This document shows positions 1 through 12,600 of a stretch of DNA of 64,000 nucleotides, one piece after another; the stretch's first letter is position 1; each line of letters starts with the position of its first letter. A program made the translations under genes and the position numbers. The stretch is from contig NZ_AEUD01000007.1 of NCBI RefSeq assembly GCF_000192435.1, positions 1-64,000 on the forward strand, written 5' to 3'. The notes below the pieces were generated by a model. That model was not told the DNA's origin, searched no databases, and saw only the letters and a program-made list of their open reading frames with translations. This stretch comes from Gordonia neofelifaecis NRRL B-59395. Its GTDB lineage: Bacteria; Actinomycetota; Actinomycetes; Mycobacteriales; Mycobacteriaceae.

Positions 1-1
1 T

Positions 2-605
2 GATCTGGTTCGTCGTCTGCCGGACGGTGGTCTGGAGTACTTGGGTCGCACGGACTTCCAGGTGAAGTTGCGCGGTCAGCGCATCGAGCTGGGTGAGATC
101 GAAGCGGTGGTCGCGGGTGCGCCGGGCGTGGTTCATGCCGCGGTGACCGTGGCCTCGGCACCGGGCGGTGGCGAGCATCTGGTCGCGTATCTGGCCGGTG
201 CTCCGGGCGAGCGACCGGATGCCGACGCGGCGAAGGCCGCGGCCGCGAAGGCACTGCCGGGCTACATGGTGCCGTCGGTGTGGATGGTGCTCGACGACAT
301 CGCGTTGAATACGGCGGGCAAGATCGATCGGAAGGCGTTGCCTGCGCCGGAGTTCGGTTCGCTGGATGCGGAGTTCGTGGCGCCGGAGGGTCCGGTGGAG
401 GCCGCGGTGGCGCAGGCGTTCGCCGATGTGCTGGGTGTGGAGACGGTCGGTGTGACCGATGACTTCTTCGATGTGGGTGGTAACTCGTTGTCGGCGATGC
501 GTCTGGTGGCGCGTGCCGGTGAGGCGTTGGGCGTGGAGTTGTCGGTGCGTGATCTGTTCGACGCGCCGACCGTCCGAGAACTGGTGGCCGCCTCGGGTGG
601 CAAGT
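2..605 (+). other. NRPS module 1 (partial): A-domain C-terminal part and PCP
   Basis: Only the C-terminal subdomain of the adenylation domain is present, with the [13 protein letters not shown] core and the A10 Lys motif [12 protein letters not shown]. The carrier protein follows, with its phosphopantetheine serine in [11 protein letters not shown] (Ser codon 485-487). The specificity-determining residues lie upstream of the window, so no substrate can be proposed. Confidence 0.9.
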
Positions 606-3600
606 CCGCGGCGTTGGCGCCGATCGTCGCGGTGGACCCGCGGCCGGACCTGATTCCTCTGTCGTTCGCGCAGCGTCGCATGTGGTTCATCAACCAGCTC
701 GACACCTCGTCTCCCGCCTACAACCTGCCGACGGTGCTGCGCATCAGTGGCGAGTTCGACTCGGACGCGCTGCACGCCGCGGTTCTCGATCTGCTGGCGC
801 GGCACGAATCGCTGCGGACCACCTTCCCGGCGGTCGACGGCGAGCCGCACCAGAAGATCGCCCGGGCCTCGGCGGTCGCGGCCCGGCTGGACTGGGACAT
901 CGTCGAGTCACAGGCCGAGATCGAAGCGGCCGTCGTTGCCGGATTCGACGTGACGCGCCAGTTCCCCGTCCGCGTGCGGATCTGGCCGGGCGCCGGGAGC
1001 CAAGCGAGCGGGCCCGATGATTCAGCCGCACCGAACGAGCACGTGCTGGCGGTCGTGGCGCATCACATCGCGTCCGACGGCGAGTCGATGGCGCCGATGA
1101 TCACCGACCTCGTGACGGCGTACCTCGCGCGCGCCGAGGACACCGACCCGGTGTTCGCGCCGCTGGCGATCCAGTACGCGGACTACGCGATCTGGCAGCA
1201 GCGGGAGCTCGGTTCGCCCGAGGACCCGGCGTCGGTGGTCGGGCAGCAGTTGGCCCACTGGGAGAGTCGCCTCGCAGGTCTGCCCGACCTGGTGGAACTG
1301 CCCGCCGATCGGCCGCGTCCGGCGACGGCGTCGCGTCGCGGCGACAGTGTGACGTTCGAGATTCCGGCCGACCTGGCCGAGCGGATCGGCGAGCGGGCCC
1401 GCGAGTACGGCGTCACGCCGTTCATGGTGGTACATGCCGCGTTGGCCGCGCTGGTCTCGCGGCTGACCGCCCAGGAGGACATCGCGATCGGCACGCCGAT
1501 CGCGGGCCGCGGTCAGGCGGATCTGGATCCGCTGATCGGCATGTTCGTCAACACTCTCGTGCTGCGCACGCTGGTGGAGGGTGGCGGCTCGTTCGCCGAC
1601 CTCGTCGAGCGCGCGAAAGCCGCCGATCTGGACGCCTTCGCGAACGCCGACGTGCCGTTCGAGACGGTCGTCGACGCCGTGAATCCCGCCCGCTCGAGCG
1701 CGTTCGCCGCGTTCACGCAGGTGTGGCTGACGTTCGACCAATCGGCGCTGCCCGAACTCGCCGGCGCGAACCTCGCGCAGGGCGAGATCGGCGGGCTGAC
1801 GGTGGCCCCGGTCGAGACCGGTTCGGTTCCGGCGCGCGTCGATCTGCTCGTGTCGGTGGGCCAGGGGCCCGCAGGCGAGCCGTGGCTCGGCTCGATGCTG
1901 TACGCCACCGATCTGTACGACGGCTCGACCGTCACCCGGTTCGCCGACTACCTGGTCGGCATCTTGGACGCGGCGCTGACCGATCCGCAGATCGCGGTCG
2001 GCGACCTGCCGCTCACCGAGCGCGAGCACGACGAGGCGGCGTCGGGCGCGGACTCGACGCCCGCGACGCCGGCCTCGGGACGCGAGTACCGAGTCGTCGA
2101 TCCGCTCGACGGCGCCCCGGCCGAGCCGATGGTCGTGACCGGGCTGAGCACTGAGCCGATGCTGCTGCGCGAGATGTTCGCCCGAGCTGCTGCGGAGTTC
2201 TCATCCCGACAGGCGGTTGTCGACGCCGACGGCACGGTGCTCACCTACGCCGAGCTCGACGCACGGTCGAACCAGCTGGCGCGATGGCTGATCGCTCGCG
2301 GAATCGGCACCGAATCACTGGTGGCACTGGCGATCTCGCGGTCGGTTCCGCTGCTGACCGCCATCTGGGCGGTCGCCAAGACCGGCGGCGGCTACGTACC
2401 GATCGACCCGACCTACCCGGCCGATCGTGTGCAGGCGATGGTCGAGGACTCGGGCGCGATGCTCGGCCTGGCGGTCGCCGGGTCCGGCGACCTGCCGGAC
2501 CAAGGGTTCGACTGGGTCCGACTCGACGACGTGCGCGTCGTCGAGGAGATCGGTGCCGCTGACGCGGGCGAGGTCGCCGCGTCGGAGACTCTGGCTCCGG
2601 TCCGCATCCACAACACGGCGTACGTGATCTACACGTCGGGTTCCACTGGCCGTCCGAAGGGCGTCGCGGTGACCCATGCGGGTCTGGCGAACTTCGCGGA
2701 GGAGGAGCGTCGTCGTTCCAGCGCGGATGAATACTCCCGCGTCCTCGGATTCGCATCGCCGAGTTTCGACGCCTCCGTACTCGAGTACCTGCTCGCCACC
2801 GTCTCCGGCGGCGTGCTGATCTATCGGCCCGACGACGCGGTCGGCGGACCGGTCCTGCAGGACTTCATGATGCGCCAGGCGGTGACCCACACCTTCCTGA
2901 CGCCGACGGTGCTCTCGACGCTCGAATCGGCGGGGCTGCCCGCGCTCCGCGTGGTGTATGCGGGCGGTGAGGCCGTTCCGGCGGCCCTGCGCGACGAGTG
3001 GTCGCAGATGCGACGCATCCAGAACCTGTACGGTCCCACCGAGACGACCATCGGTGTCACGATCAGCGAGCCGATGCAGCCGGGAGCTCCGGTGTACCTC
3101 GGCGGACCGATCAACGGCGTGGGCCTGCTGATTCTCGACAACAGGCTCAAGCCGGTGCCGGTCGGCGTCCCGGGCGAGCTCTACGTGGTCGGCAACGCGG
3201 TCTCCCGCGGCTACCTCGATCACCCGGCGCTCACCGCGGTGCGGTTCGTCGCCAATCCCTACGGTGTTCCGGGGGACCGGATGTACCGCACGGGCGACGT
3301 GGTCCGCTGGCGTAAGGGCGACGGCGGGCAGATGGTCGTCGAGTACTCGGGTCGCAGCGACGATCAGGTGAAGCTCCGCGGTCTGCGCATCGAGCTCGGC
3401 GAGATCGAGTCGGTGATGGCCTCGCACGAGGCGGTCGACTCCGCGGTGGTCGTGGGTGTAGGCACTTCGACGGGGCTCAGCACAAGCGGCTCTGTCGCCA
3501 CGGCCCTCGCCGGGTATGTGGTCGGTGATCCGGCCGTCGTCGACGTCGCGGAGCTGAAGGCGTTCCTGGGGGAGCGGCTGCCCGCGCACATGGTGCCCGC

Positions 3601-6600
3601 GTCGATCACCGTGCTGGACGCGTTGCCGCTGACTCCGGTCGGCAAGCTCGACAAGCGTGCCCTGCCGGAACCGGTGATCGAGGTCGCCGAGTACGTCGCG
3701 CCCGAGAACGACGCGGAGCGCGCCGTCGCTGAGATCTACGCCGACCTCATCGGGCTGGAACAGGTCTCGGTGACCGAGAGCTTCTTCGACCTCGGCGGCA
3801 ACTCGCTGTCGGCCACCCGTGTGGCCGCGCGGGTGTCCGACGCCCTCGAGGTGGAGGTGTCGATCCGCGACGTCTTCGATGCGCCGAGCGCGCGTGCGCT
3901 GGCCGCGGCGGTCGCCGGGCACGGCGCCGCGCTGCCGCCGGTGACCGTCGCCGATCCGCGACCGGAGCTGATTCCGCTGTCGTACGCACAGCAGCGGATG
4001 TGGTTCATCAACCAGTTCGATCCGAGCCTGCCGACCTACAACGTCCCGATCGCGCTGCGCCTGACGGGCCCGCTCGACGCCGAGGCGATGCACGCGGCCT
4101 TCGTCGACGTGGTGAACCGGCACGAGGTGCTGCGCACCACGTTCCCGGCCCGCGAGGGCGCGCCGCATCAGCTGGTGCACGCGCCCGGAGCGGGCCTGGA
4201 CTGGGCGGTCGTCGACAGCCGCGCCGACATCGAGAAGGCCCTCTCGACCGGCTTCGACGTGTCCGTCGATCTGCCGTTGCGGGCCCGCCTGTGGCAGGCC
4301 GCCGAGGGCGAGCATGTGCTCGCGGTCGTGGCCCATCACATCGCGGCCGACGGCGAGTCGATGGCACCGCTGATCACCGACGCGGTCGTCGCCTATCTGG
4401 CCCGAAGTGCCGGTGCCGCACCGGAGTTCACGCCGCTGGAGGTGCAGTTCGCGGACTACGCGATCTGGCAGCGCGAAGTGCTCGGGTCTACATCGGATAC
4501 CGGATCGGTGCTCGGCAGGCAGCTCGCCTACTGGACCGACCGGCTCGCCGGTCTGCCCGACGTCCTCGACCTGCCCACCGACCGGCCGCGTCCGGCGGTC
4601 GCCTCCGAGCGTGGCGCCGACTTCGCGTTCACCGTGCCGGCCGAGGTGGCGGACCGGATCGCGGAGCTGTCGGCCAGTACCGGCGCGACCGCATTCATGG
4701 TCGTCCACGCGGCGCTCGCCGCGCTGCTGTCGCGCATGAGCGCCACCGAGGACATCGCGGTCTCGACGCCGGTCGCCGGGCGCGGCCACGCCGTACTCGA
4801 CCCGTTGGTCGGTATGTTCGTGAACACCCTGGTGCTGCGTGCGGTCGTCGACCAGCGGCAGTCCTTCAGCGAGCTGCTCGAGCAGGTGCGCGTGGGTGAC
4901 CTCGATGCGTTCGGCAACGCCGACGTGCCGTTCGAGACGGTCGTCGAAGCCGTCGATCCCGTCCGCAGCGAGGCGTTCGCGCCGCTCGCGCAGGTGATGC
5001 TGACCTTCGATCAGTCCGGCGCCGCCATGTTCGAGGACGAAACCGTCGGCGGATTGACCATCAGCCCCGTCGAAGGTGTCGACAGCCCCGCGAAGGTCGA
5101 TCTCGGAGTCAATGTGACGGTGACCGAGGACGGCCAGGATTGGCGGGCGTCGTTCACGTACGCCACAGATCTGTTCGACGCCTCGACGATGAGCGCGCTG
5201 GCGGATCGGTTCGTCGCGCTGCTGCGCGAGTTGACCGCCGACCCGGAGTCGCCGATCGGCGACGCCCCGCTGATTCCGACGCAGACGCAGCGCGAGATCG
5301 CCGCACACGCGTGGGGACCGGAGGTGACGGTGCCCTCGGCACCGACGATCGCCGACGCGGTCGCGCGGCAGGTCGCGACGACCCCGGAGGCGACTGCGCT
5401 GCTGTTCGCCGGTCGCGAGGTGACCTATGCCGAGTTGGGTGCCCGCGTCAACACGCTGGCCCGCGAACTGATCGCGGCGGGCGTCGGACCGGATGTCGCG
5501 GTGGGTGTGTGCCTGCCGCGATCGGTGGAGATGCTGGTGGCCGTGCACGCGGTGATCGCCGCGGGCGGTCAGTACGTGCCGATCGACGTCGAGGCTCCGG
5601 CCGATCGCGTCGAGTACATGATGTCGACGGCGGGCGCCGCTCTGGTGCTGACCGTCGCCGAGACGCCCGACGCGGTCGCGGGACTCACCGGGACTCCGGT
5701 GCGCGTGGTCGACGCCTCCGGGCCGGCCCCGACCGACTCCGGTCCGGTGACCGACGCCGAACGTCGCGGACCGTTGCGTCCGGACAGTGCGGCGTACACC
5801 CTGTTCACCTCCGGTTCGACGGGCAAGCCGAAGGGTGTCACGGTCTCGCATCGCGCCGTGCTCAACCGGCTCTGGTGGGGATTGGACGCCTTCGCCTGGA
5901 CCGCCGGCGACCGGGTGATCCAGAAGACGCCGTACACCTTCGACGTGTCGGTGCCCGAACTGTTCGGGCCGCTGCTCGCCGGCGCCACCGTCGTCGTCGC
6001 GGCGCCGGGCGGCCACGCCGACCCCGAGTACATCGCCGACCTCATCGAGCAGACCTCGGCGACGTCGGTGCACTTCGTGCCGTCGATGCTGGCGGTGTTC
6101 CTCGACGTCCTCGACGCCGAGCGTCTGGCACGCCTGACGACGCTGCGCTGGGTCTTCGCCTCGGGCGAGGCGCTGCCGCCCGCCGCGGTCGCCGCGACGC
6201 ACGCCGTCTGGCCGCAGGTCGGGATCCACAACCTGTTCGGTCCCACCGAGGCCGCCGTCGAGGTCGGCTGGGCCGACGTCTCCGACGCTCCGGATCTGGT
6301 CACCATCGGCAAGCCGGTGTGGAACACCTCGATGGCCGTCCTCGACTCGCGTCTGCAGCAGGTACCGGACGGTGTTCCGGGCGAGCTGTACCTCGGCGGC
6401 GTCCAGCTGGCCCGCGGGTACGCGGCGCAGCCGGGGTTGTCGGCGGAGCGGTTCGTCGCCGATCCGTTCGGTGCGCCGGGTGCGCGGCTCTATCGCACGG
6501 GCGACCTGGTGCGTCGTCGTGCGAACGGTGACATCGAGTATCTGGGTCGTGCGGACTTCCAGGTGAAGCTGCGCGGTCAGCGCATCGAGCTGGGCGAGAT

Positions 6601-9600
6601 CGAGTCCGTCCTCGCCGGTGCCCCGGGTGTCGTCCATGCGGCGGCGACCGTCGCGACCGGACCGGGTGGCGGCGAGCACCTGGTGGGATACGTGTCCCCG
6701 TCGACGATCGATCTGGACGCGGTGAAGACCGCCGTCGAGCAGGCGCTGCCGGAGTACATGCGTCCGTCGGTGTGGACGCTGCTCGACGACGTGGCGCTCA
6801 ACTCGGCGGGCAAACTCGACCGCCGGGCGCTGCCCGAACCCGACTTCGCCTCCACCGAAGCCGACTACGTCCCGCCGGCGAGTCCGGCCGAGGAGACCCT
6901 CGCGGCGCTGGTCGCAGGTGTGCTGGGACTCGACCGGATCAGTGTCACCGAGTCGTTCTTCGCCATGGGCGGTGACTCGATCATGTCGATCCAGCTCGCG
7001 TCCGCCGCGCGTGCCGCGGGTGTCGACCTCTCGCCCCGCGAGATCTTCGAGCACCGGACCGTCCGCGCGATGGCCGCGGCGATCGCCGACGCCTCGGCGC
7101 GTCTGCCGATGCTCGACGAGCCCGCCGACGGTCCGAAGGGCGTCTCGGCGATTCCGTCCGTGGTGCGGTGGATGATCGAGCTCGCCGGCGAGCCGGAACG
7201 GTTCGCGGACCTCTCGCAGTCGGCCACCCTCGTCGCACCGAGCGGTCTCGACCACGACGGCCTCGCCGAGGTGATCGGCGCACTGGTCGCCGCCCACCCC
7301 ATGCTGTCCGCGCGCCTGGAGCGCGTCGACGGCGATTGGGCGATGACCGCCGGTGCCGAGTTCGACCCGTTCGCGGCCACCGGCGTCGTCACCGTCTCGG
7401 ACCCGGTCGGCTCCGCGGGCTTCGAGGCGGCACTGCACGAGGCCTTCGCCGACGCGTCCGCGCGCCTCGACCCGGCCACCGGTTCGCTGCTGTCGGCGAT
7501 CGCCGTCGTCGACCCGGCGGGTGTCGGACGCATCGTCCTGGTGATCCATCATTTGGGCGTCGACGCGGTGTCGTGGCCGATCCTCATCGAGGACCTGGTC
7601 ACCGCGTGGGCTCAGCGTGCCTCCGGCACGCCGATCGCACTGCGGCCCGAGACGACCTCCGGTCGCGCGTGGTTCGGCGCCCTCGCCGATCAGACGGCCG
7701 AGCGAGTGGACGAGGCCGCCTACTGGCTCGCCCGATCACCGGAGACCGCCACCGATCTCGGTGCGGTGCCCGACACCGGTCGCGACACCATGGGAACTGA
7801 GCTCTCGGTGATCCATCGGGTGGACCCGGTGATCACCGAAGTCGTCCTGACCTCGGTTCCCGAGGCCTTCGGGACCACCGGTGCCGAAGGCAGCGCCAAC
7901 GACGCACTCCTCGGCGCGCTCGCCCGGGCGGTGCGGTCGTGGCAGGCCGCGCGCGGCATCACCGATGACGCGCCGATCCCGTTCCTGGTCGAGACGCACG
8001 GTCGCGACGAGGACATCCTCGTCGCGAGTGCCCAGCCGCGCCGGTCCGACCTGACCCGCACCGCGGGCTGGTTCACCACCATCGCACCGGTGGTCGTCGA
8101 CCCCGGCGCCGACGCCGCTCACGCGGTGAAGTCGGCGAAGGAGGAGCGACTGGGCCAGCCGTCCGCGGGCGTCGGCTACGGTCTGCTCCGCTACGCCGAC
8201 GGCTCCGAGATCGGTCGGCGGCCGCTGCCGTCGATCGGCTTCAACTTCTTCGGCGCCGGTCGTTCCGGCGGTGCGCCCGAGTCGGTGGAACCGCTGCCGT
8301 TCGGCGGGGCCGACGACGCGCCGGCGTTCGCGCCGTCGTCGTCCGGTGCGATGCCGGTGCTCAACCCGCTCAGTGTCAACGTCGGCACCGTCGCGTCGCC
8401 GGAGGGCCGCAGCCTGTCGGCGAACTTCTCGTTCCCCGGGGCGCTCTTCGACCGCGATGCGATCGAGGATCTGGCGCGCCGGTGGGAGGCCGAGCTGGCG
8501 GCGGTCGTCGAGGCAGCGAACGCCGGGCCGGGACTCTCGCCCGCCGATGTTCCGGGCGCATCCGTGACGCAGTCCGACCTGGATACGATCGCCGCACGGT
8601 TCCCGTCGGCCGCGGTGTGGTCACTCACGCCGCTGCAGCAGGGCCTCGCCTTCCAGGCCGCGCTGTCGGCCCACCTGGACGCCGAGAGCGTCGACGTCTA
8701 CGTCACGCAGGCCGTGCTCGAACTCGGTGGCGACCTCGACGCCGACCGTCTGCGGGCCGCGGCGGAGAAGCTCCTGTCGCACCATCCGGTGCTCCGAAGC
8801 GGGTACCTGCGCACCGAGTCCGGCGAGGCCGTCACGGTGGTTCCCGCCGAGGTCGACCTGCCGTGGACCGTCGTCGATCTGCCCGCGGACGCTCCGGACG
8901 TGACGGGACGCGTCGCGGAGATCGCGCGGCAGGAGCGGCTGCTGCCGTTCGATCTCGACGCGCCGCCGCTGATCCGGTTCGTGCTGGTCACCCATCATGA
9001 GACCGCTAGCCTCGTCGTCACCAACCACCACATCCTGCTGGACGGCTGGTCGGGGCCGCTGGTGCTGGCCGACCTGCTCGCCCTGTACGTGACCGGCGCG
9101 CCGGTCACCGGCGCCGAGCGCACCGATTTCGGCGACTACCTGCGGTACATCGCGGCGGTGGACACCGACGCCGGACTGGCCGCGTGGGCGGAGGTCGTCG
9201 CGCCGCTCGACGACGCGACGCTGGTCTCCGCGGGCGCGGAGGCCTCGGCCGACGCCATGCCGCGGGACCTGGCGCGCACCCTCGACGCCGAGACGACCGC
9301 GGCCGTCGAGTCGCTGGCGCGCAGCCAGGGCGTCACGCTCAGCACGGTCCTCCAGGCGGCGTGGGCGGTGCTGCTGTCCCGACTGACGGGCAACCGCGTG
9401 GTCGCCTTCGGCGAGACCGTCTCGGGACGACCCGCGGAACTCGACGGCGTCGAGTCCATGGTCGGCCTGTTCATCAACACCCTGCCCGCCGTCGTCGACG
9501 TGGATCCGTCGGCGAGCGTCGCGCAGGTGCTCGGACGGCTCCAGCGGGCGAAGGTGTCCGTGCTCGACTACCAGCACCTCGGTCTCCCGCAGATCGCGGC

Positions 9601-12600
9601 GCTCACCGGGATGCCGACACTGTTCGACACGCTGACCGTGCACGAGTCGTACCCGGTCGACAACGAGTCGCTCTCGACCGCGGGCGCCGGGATGACCGGC
9701 GGCCTGGAGATCCTCGACGTCGACGCCAGCGATGCGACGCATTACCCGTTGAACCTCGCGACCATGATGACCGGCGATCGGCTCACGCTGAAGCTGAAGT
9801 ACCTGCCCTCGGCGTTCTCGGAGGAATTGGTCGAGATGCTGTCCGGGGCCCTGGCGCGGGTGCTGTCGGCGATGGTCGCCGATCCGCACGCGCTGACCTC
9901 GTCGATCGGACTGCTGTCGGAGGCCGAGTCCCGGCCGTTGACGCCGGTCAGCGGTGGCGATCGGTCGGAGCCGCGACTGCTGGCCGACCTGTTCGGCGCG
10001 GTGGTCCGGTCTCATCCGGACCGGGTGGCGGTCACCGACGGCTACGGCGGCCGGCTGACCTACGCGGAACTGGACGAGCGGTCGAATCGATTGGCGCGCG
10101 CGCTGATCGAGCGCGGTGTGCGCGCCGAGGCGCTGGTGGCGCTCGCCATCCCGCGCTCGGTGGAGCTGTACACCGCGATGTGGGCCGTGACCAAGACCGG
10201 CGGCGCCTACGTGCCGATCGACCCCGACTACCCGGACGAGCGGATCGTGACCACCGTCGAGGACTCCGGCGTGCTGCTCGGACTGCGCAGTGCGGCGTCC
10301 GGCGAACTGCCGGACGCGGGCGTTGACTGGATCGACGTGTCGGAGGCGGCCGCGGGTCGCGGCGGCGAGCCGATCGAGCCCGGCGAACTGGCGATCCGTC
10401 CGACGGCGGACAACACCGCCTACGTCATCTACACGTCGGGCACCACCGGACGCCCGAAGGGCGTCTCGGTGACCCATGCCGGACTCGCGAACTTCGCGGC
10501 CCAGGAGTCCGAGCGGCTCGGGCTGTCGGACGGCGCCGTGGTCCTGGGCTACGCGTCGCCGGCCTTCGACGCCTCGGTCCTCGAGTACCTGCTGGCGATC
10601 GGCAACGCCGGCGCCCTGCGCTACCGGCCGGCCGACGTCGTCGGCGGTGCGCCGCTGGCCGAGTTCATCCGGGAGATCGGCGCCACGGACGTCTTCCTGA
10701 CGCCGGCAGTGCTGGGCTCGCTCGATCCGTCGGACGTGCCGCCGCTGAACTCGCTCGGCGTGGGCGGCGAGGCACTGCCGCCCGCCGTCGCGGCGCAGTG
10801 GGCCGGGCACACGCCGCTCCACAACATGTACGGCCCCACGGAGGCGACGGTCGCGGTGACCATCAGCGGCCCGCTCGACTCGTCGCGCGTCGTCCTCGGT
10901 TCGCCGATCGCCGGCGCCGACCTCTACGTGCTGGACGCGAACCTGCGGCCGGTGCCGGTCGGCGTGCCCGGCGAGCTGTACGCCGCCGGAACCGTGCTGG
11001 CGCGCGGCTACCTCGGACGTCCCGACCTGACCGCGGCGAGCTTCGTGGCGAATCCCTTCGGCGCACCGGGGGAGCGTCTGTACCGGACCGGCGACATCGT
11101 CCGCTGGGTGCGCGGCACCGACGGTGAGCTGGTGGTCGAGTACTCGGGCCGCAGCGACGACCAGGTGAAACTGCGCGGCCTGCGGATCGAGCTCGGCGAG
11201 ATCGAAGCCGTGCTCGGCAGTCATCCGGCCGTCGAATCGGCGGTCGTCATCGGTGTCACCGCAGCGGGGCAGCGGACCACCACGTCAGTGGTCTCGGCCC
11301 TCGCCGGGTACGTCGTCACCGCGGAGCCGATCGACGTCGCCGCGCTGCGGGAGTTCGCGGCCACCCGATTGCCCGCCTACATGGTGCCGTCGACGATCAC
11401 CGTGCTGGACGCCCTGCCGCTCACTCCGGTCGGCAAGCTCGACAAGCGGGCGCTGCCCGCGCCCGAGATCGCCGACGCCGAGATGGTGGCGCCCGAGAAC
11501 GACGCCGAGCGTGCGGTCGCGGCGGCGTTCGCCGAGGTGCTCGGACTGGACGAGGTCGGCGTCACGGCGTCGTTCTTCGACCTCGGCGGCAATTCGTTGT
11601 CGGCGATGCGTGCCGCGGTCCGCGCCGGTGAGATCCTCGATGCCGACCTGTCGGTGCGTGACCTCTTCGAGGCGCCGACCGTCCGGGCACTGGTCGTCGC
11701 GGCAGCGGGTCATCGCGGTGCGCTGGCCCCGATCGTCGCGGTGGTGCCGCGGCCCGCGGAGATCCCGCTGTCGTTCGCACAGCAGCGGATGTGGTTCATC
11801 AACCGTCTGGAACCGACGGCCCCGACGTACAACATCCCCGCGGTGTTGAAGCTGAGCGGGACGCTCGACGTGCCGGCGCTGCGCGGTGCGGTGGTCGATC
11901 TGCTGGAGCGACACGAGGTCCTGCGGACCTCGTTCCCGGCACTCGACGGAGTGCCGACGCAGCGCATCGCGTCGGTGGACGAGATCGAGGACGGGCTCGA
12001 CTGGGCGGTCGTCGATTCGCAGGACGCCGTGGCCGCCGCGGTGACGACGGGCTTCGACGTCACCGCCCAGTGGCCGTTGCGGGTGCGCCTGTGGGAGCAG
12101 TCGGCGGGCGAGTACGTGCTCGCGGTCGTCGCCCATCACATCGGTGCCGACGGCGAATCGATGGGCCCGCTGGTGCGGGACGTGGTCGGTGCCTACGCCC
12201 GCCGCGTCACCGGATCGTCCGCGGCCGCCGACCCGCTGCCGGTCCAGTTCGCCGACTTCGCGATCTGGCAGCACCGCGTTCTCGGCTCGCCGGAGGACCC
12301 CGATTCGGTGGTCGGCACCCAGCTGGCGTACTGGCGCGAGCACTTGGCCGGAGCACCGGACGTGCTGAACCTGCCGATGGACCGGCCGCGTCCGGCGATC
12401 GCGTCGCACCGCGGCCGGAAGCTCGATTTCGGCATCCCGGCGGAGCTCGGCGATCGGGTGGCACAGACCGCTCAGGCGGCCGGGGTCACTCCGTTCATGG
12501 TGGTGCACGCCGCGCTCGCGGTGTTGCTCGGCCGCCTCGGAGCGACCGACGACGTGTCGGTCGCGACGCCGATCGCCGGCCGCGGTCAGCAGGTGCTGCA

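Noticed and set aside
2315-7552. A 1745-codon open frame antisense to the NRPS, with similar long antisense frames at 8621-11224, 14126-18310, 18329-20581, 21569-23746 and 24041-26284
   Set aside because: High-GC genes with strong third-position bias leave long stop-free antisense frames. The translations are rich in Arg, His, Asp and Gly, show no domains, and mirror the NRPS module by module.
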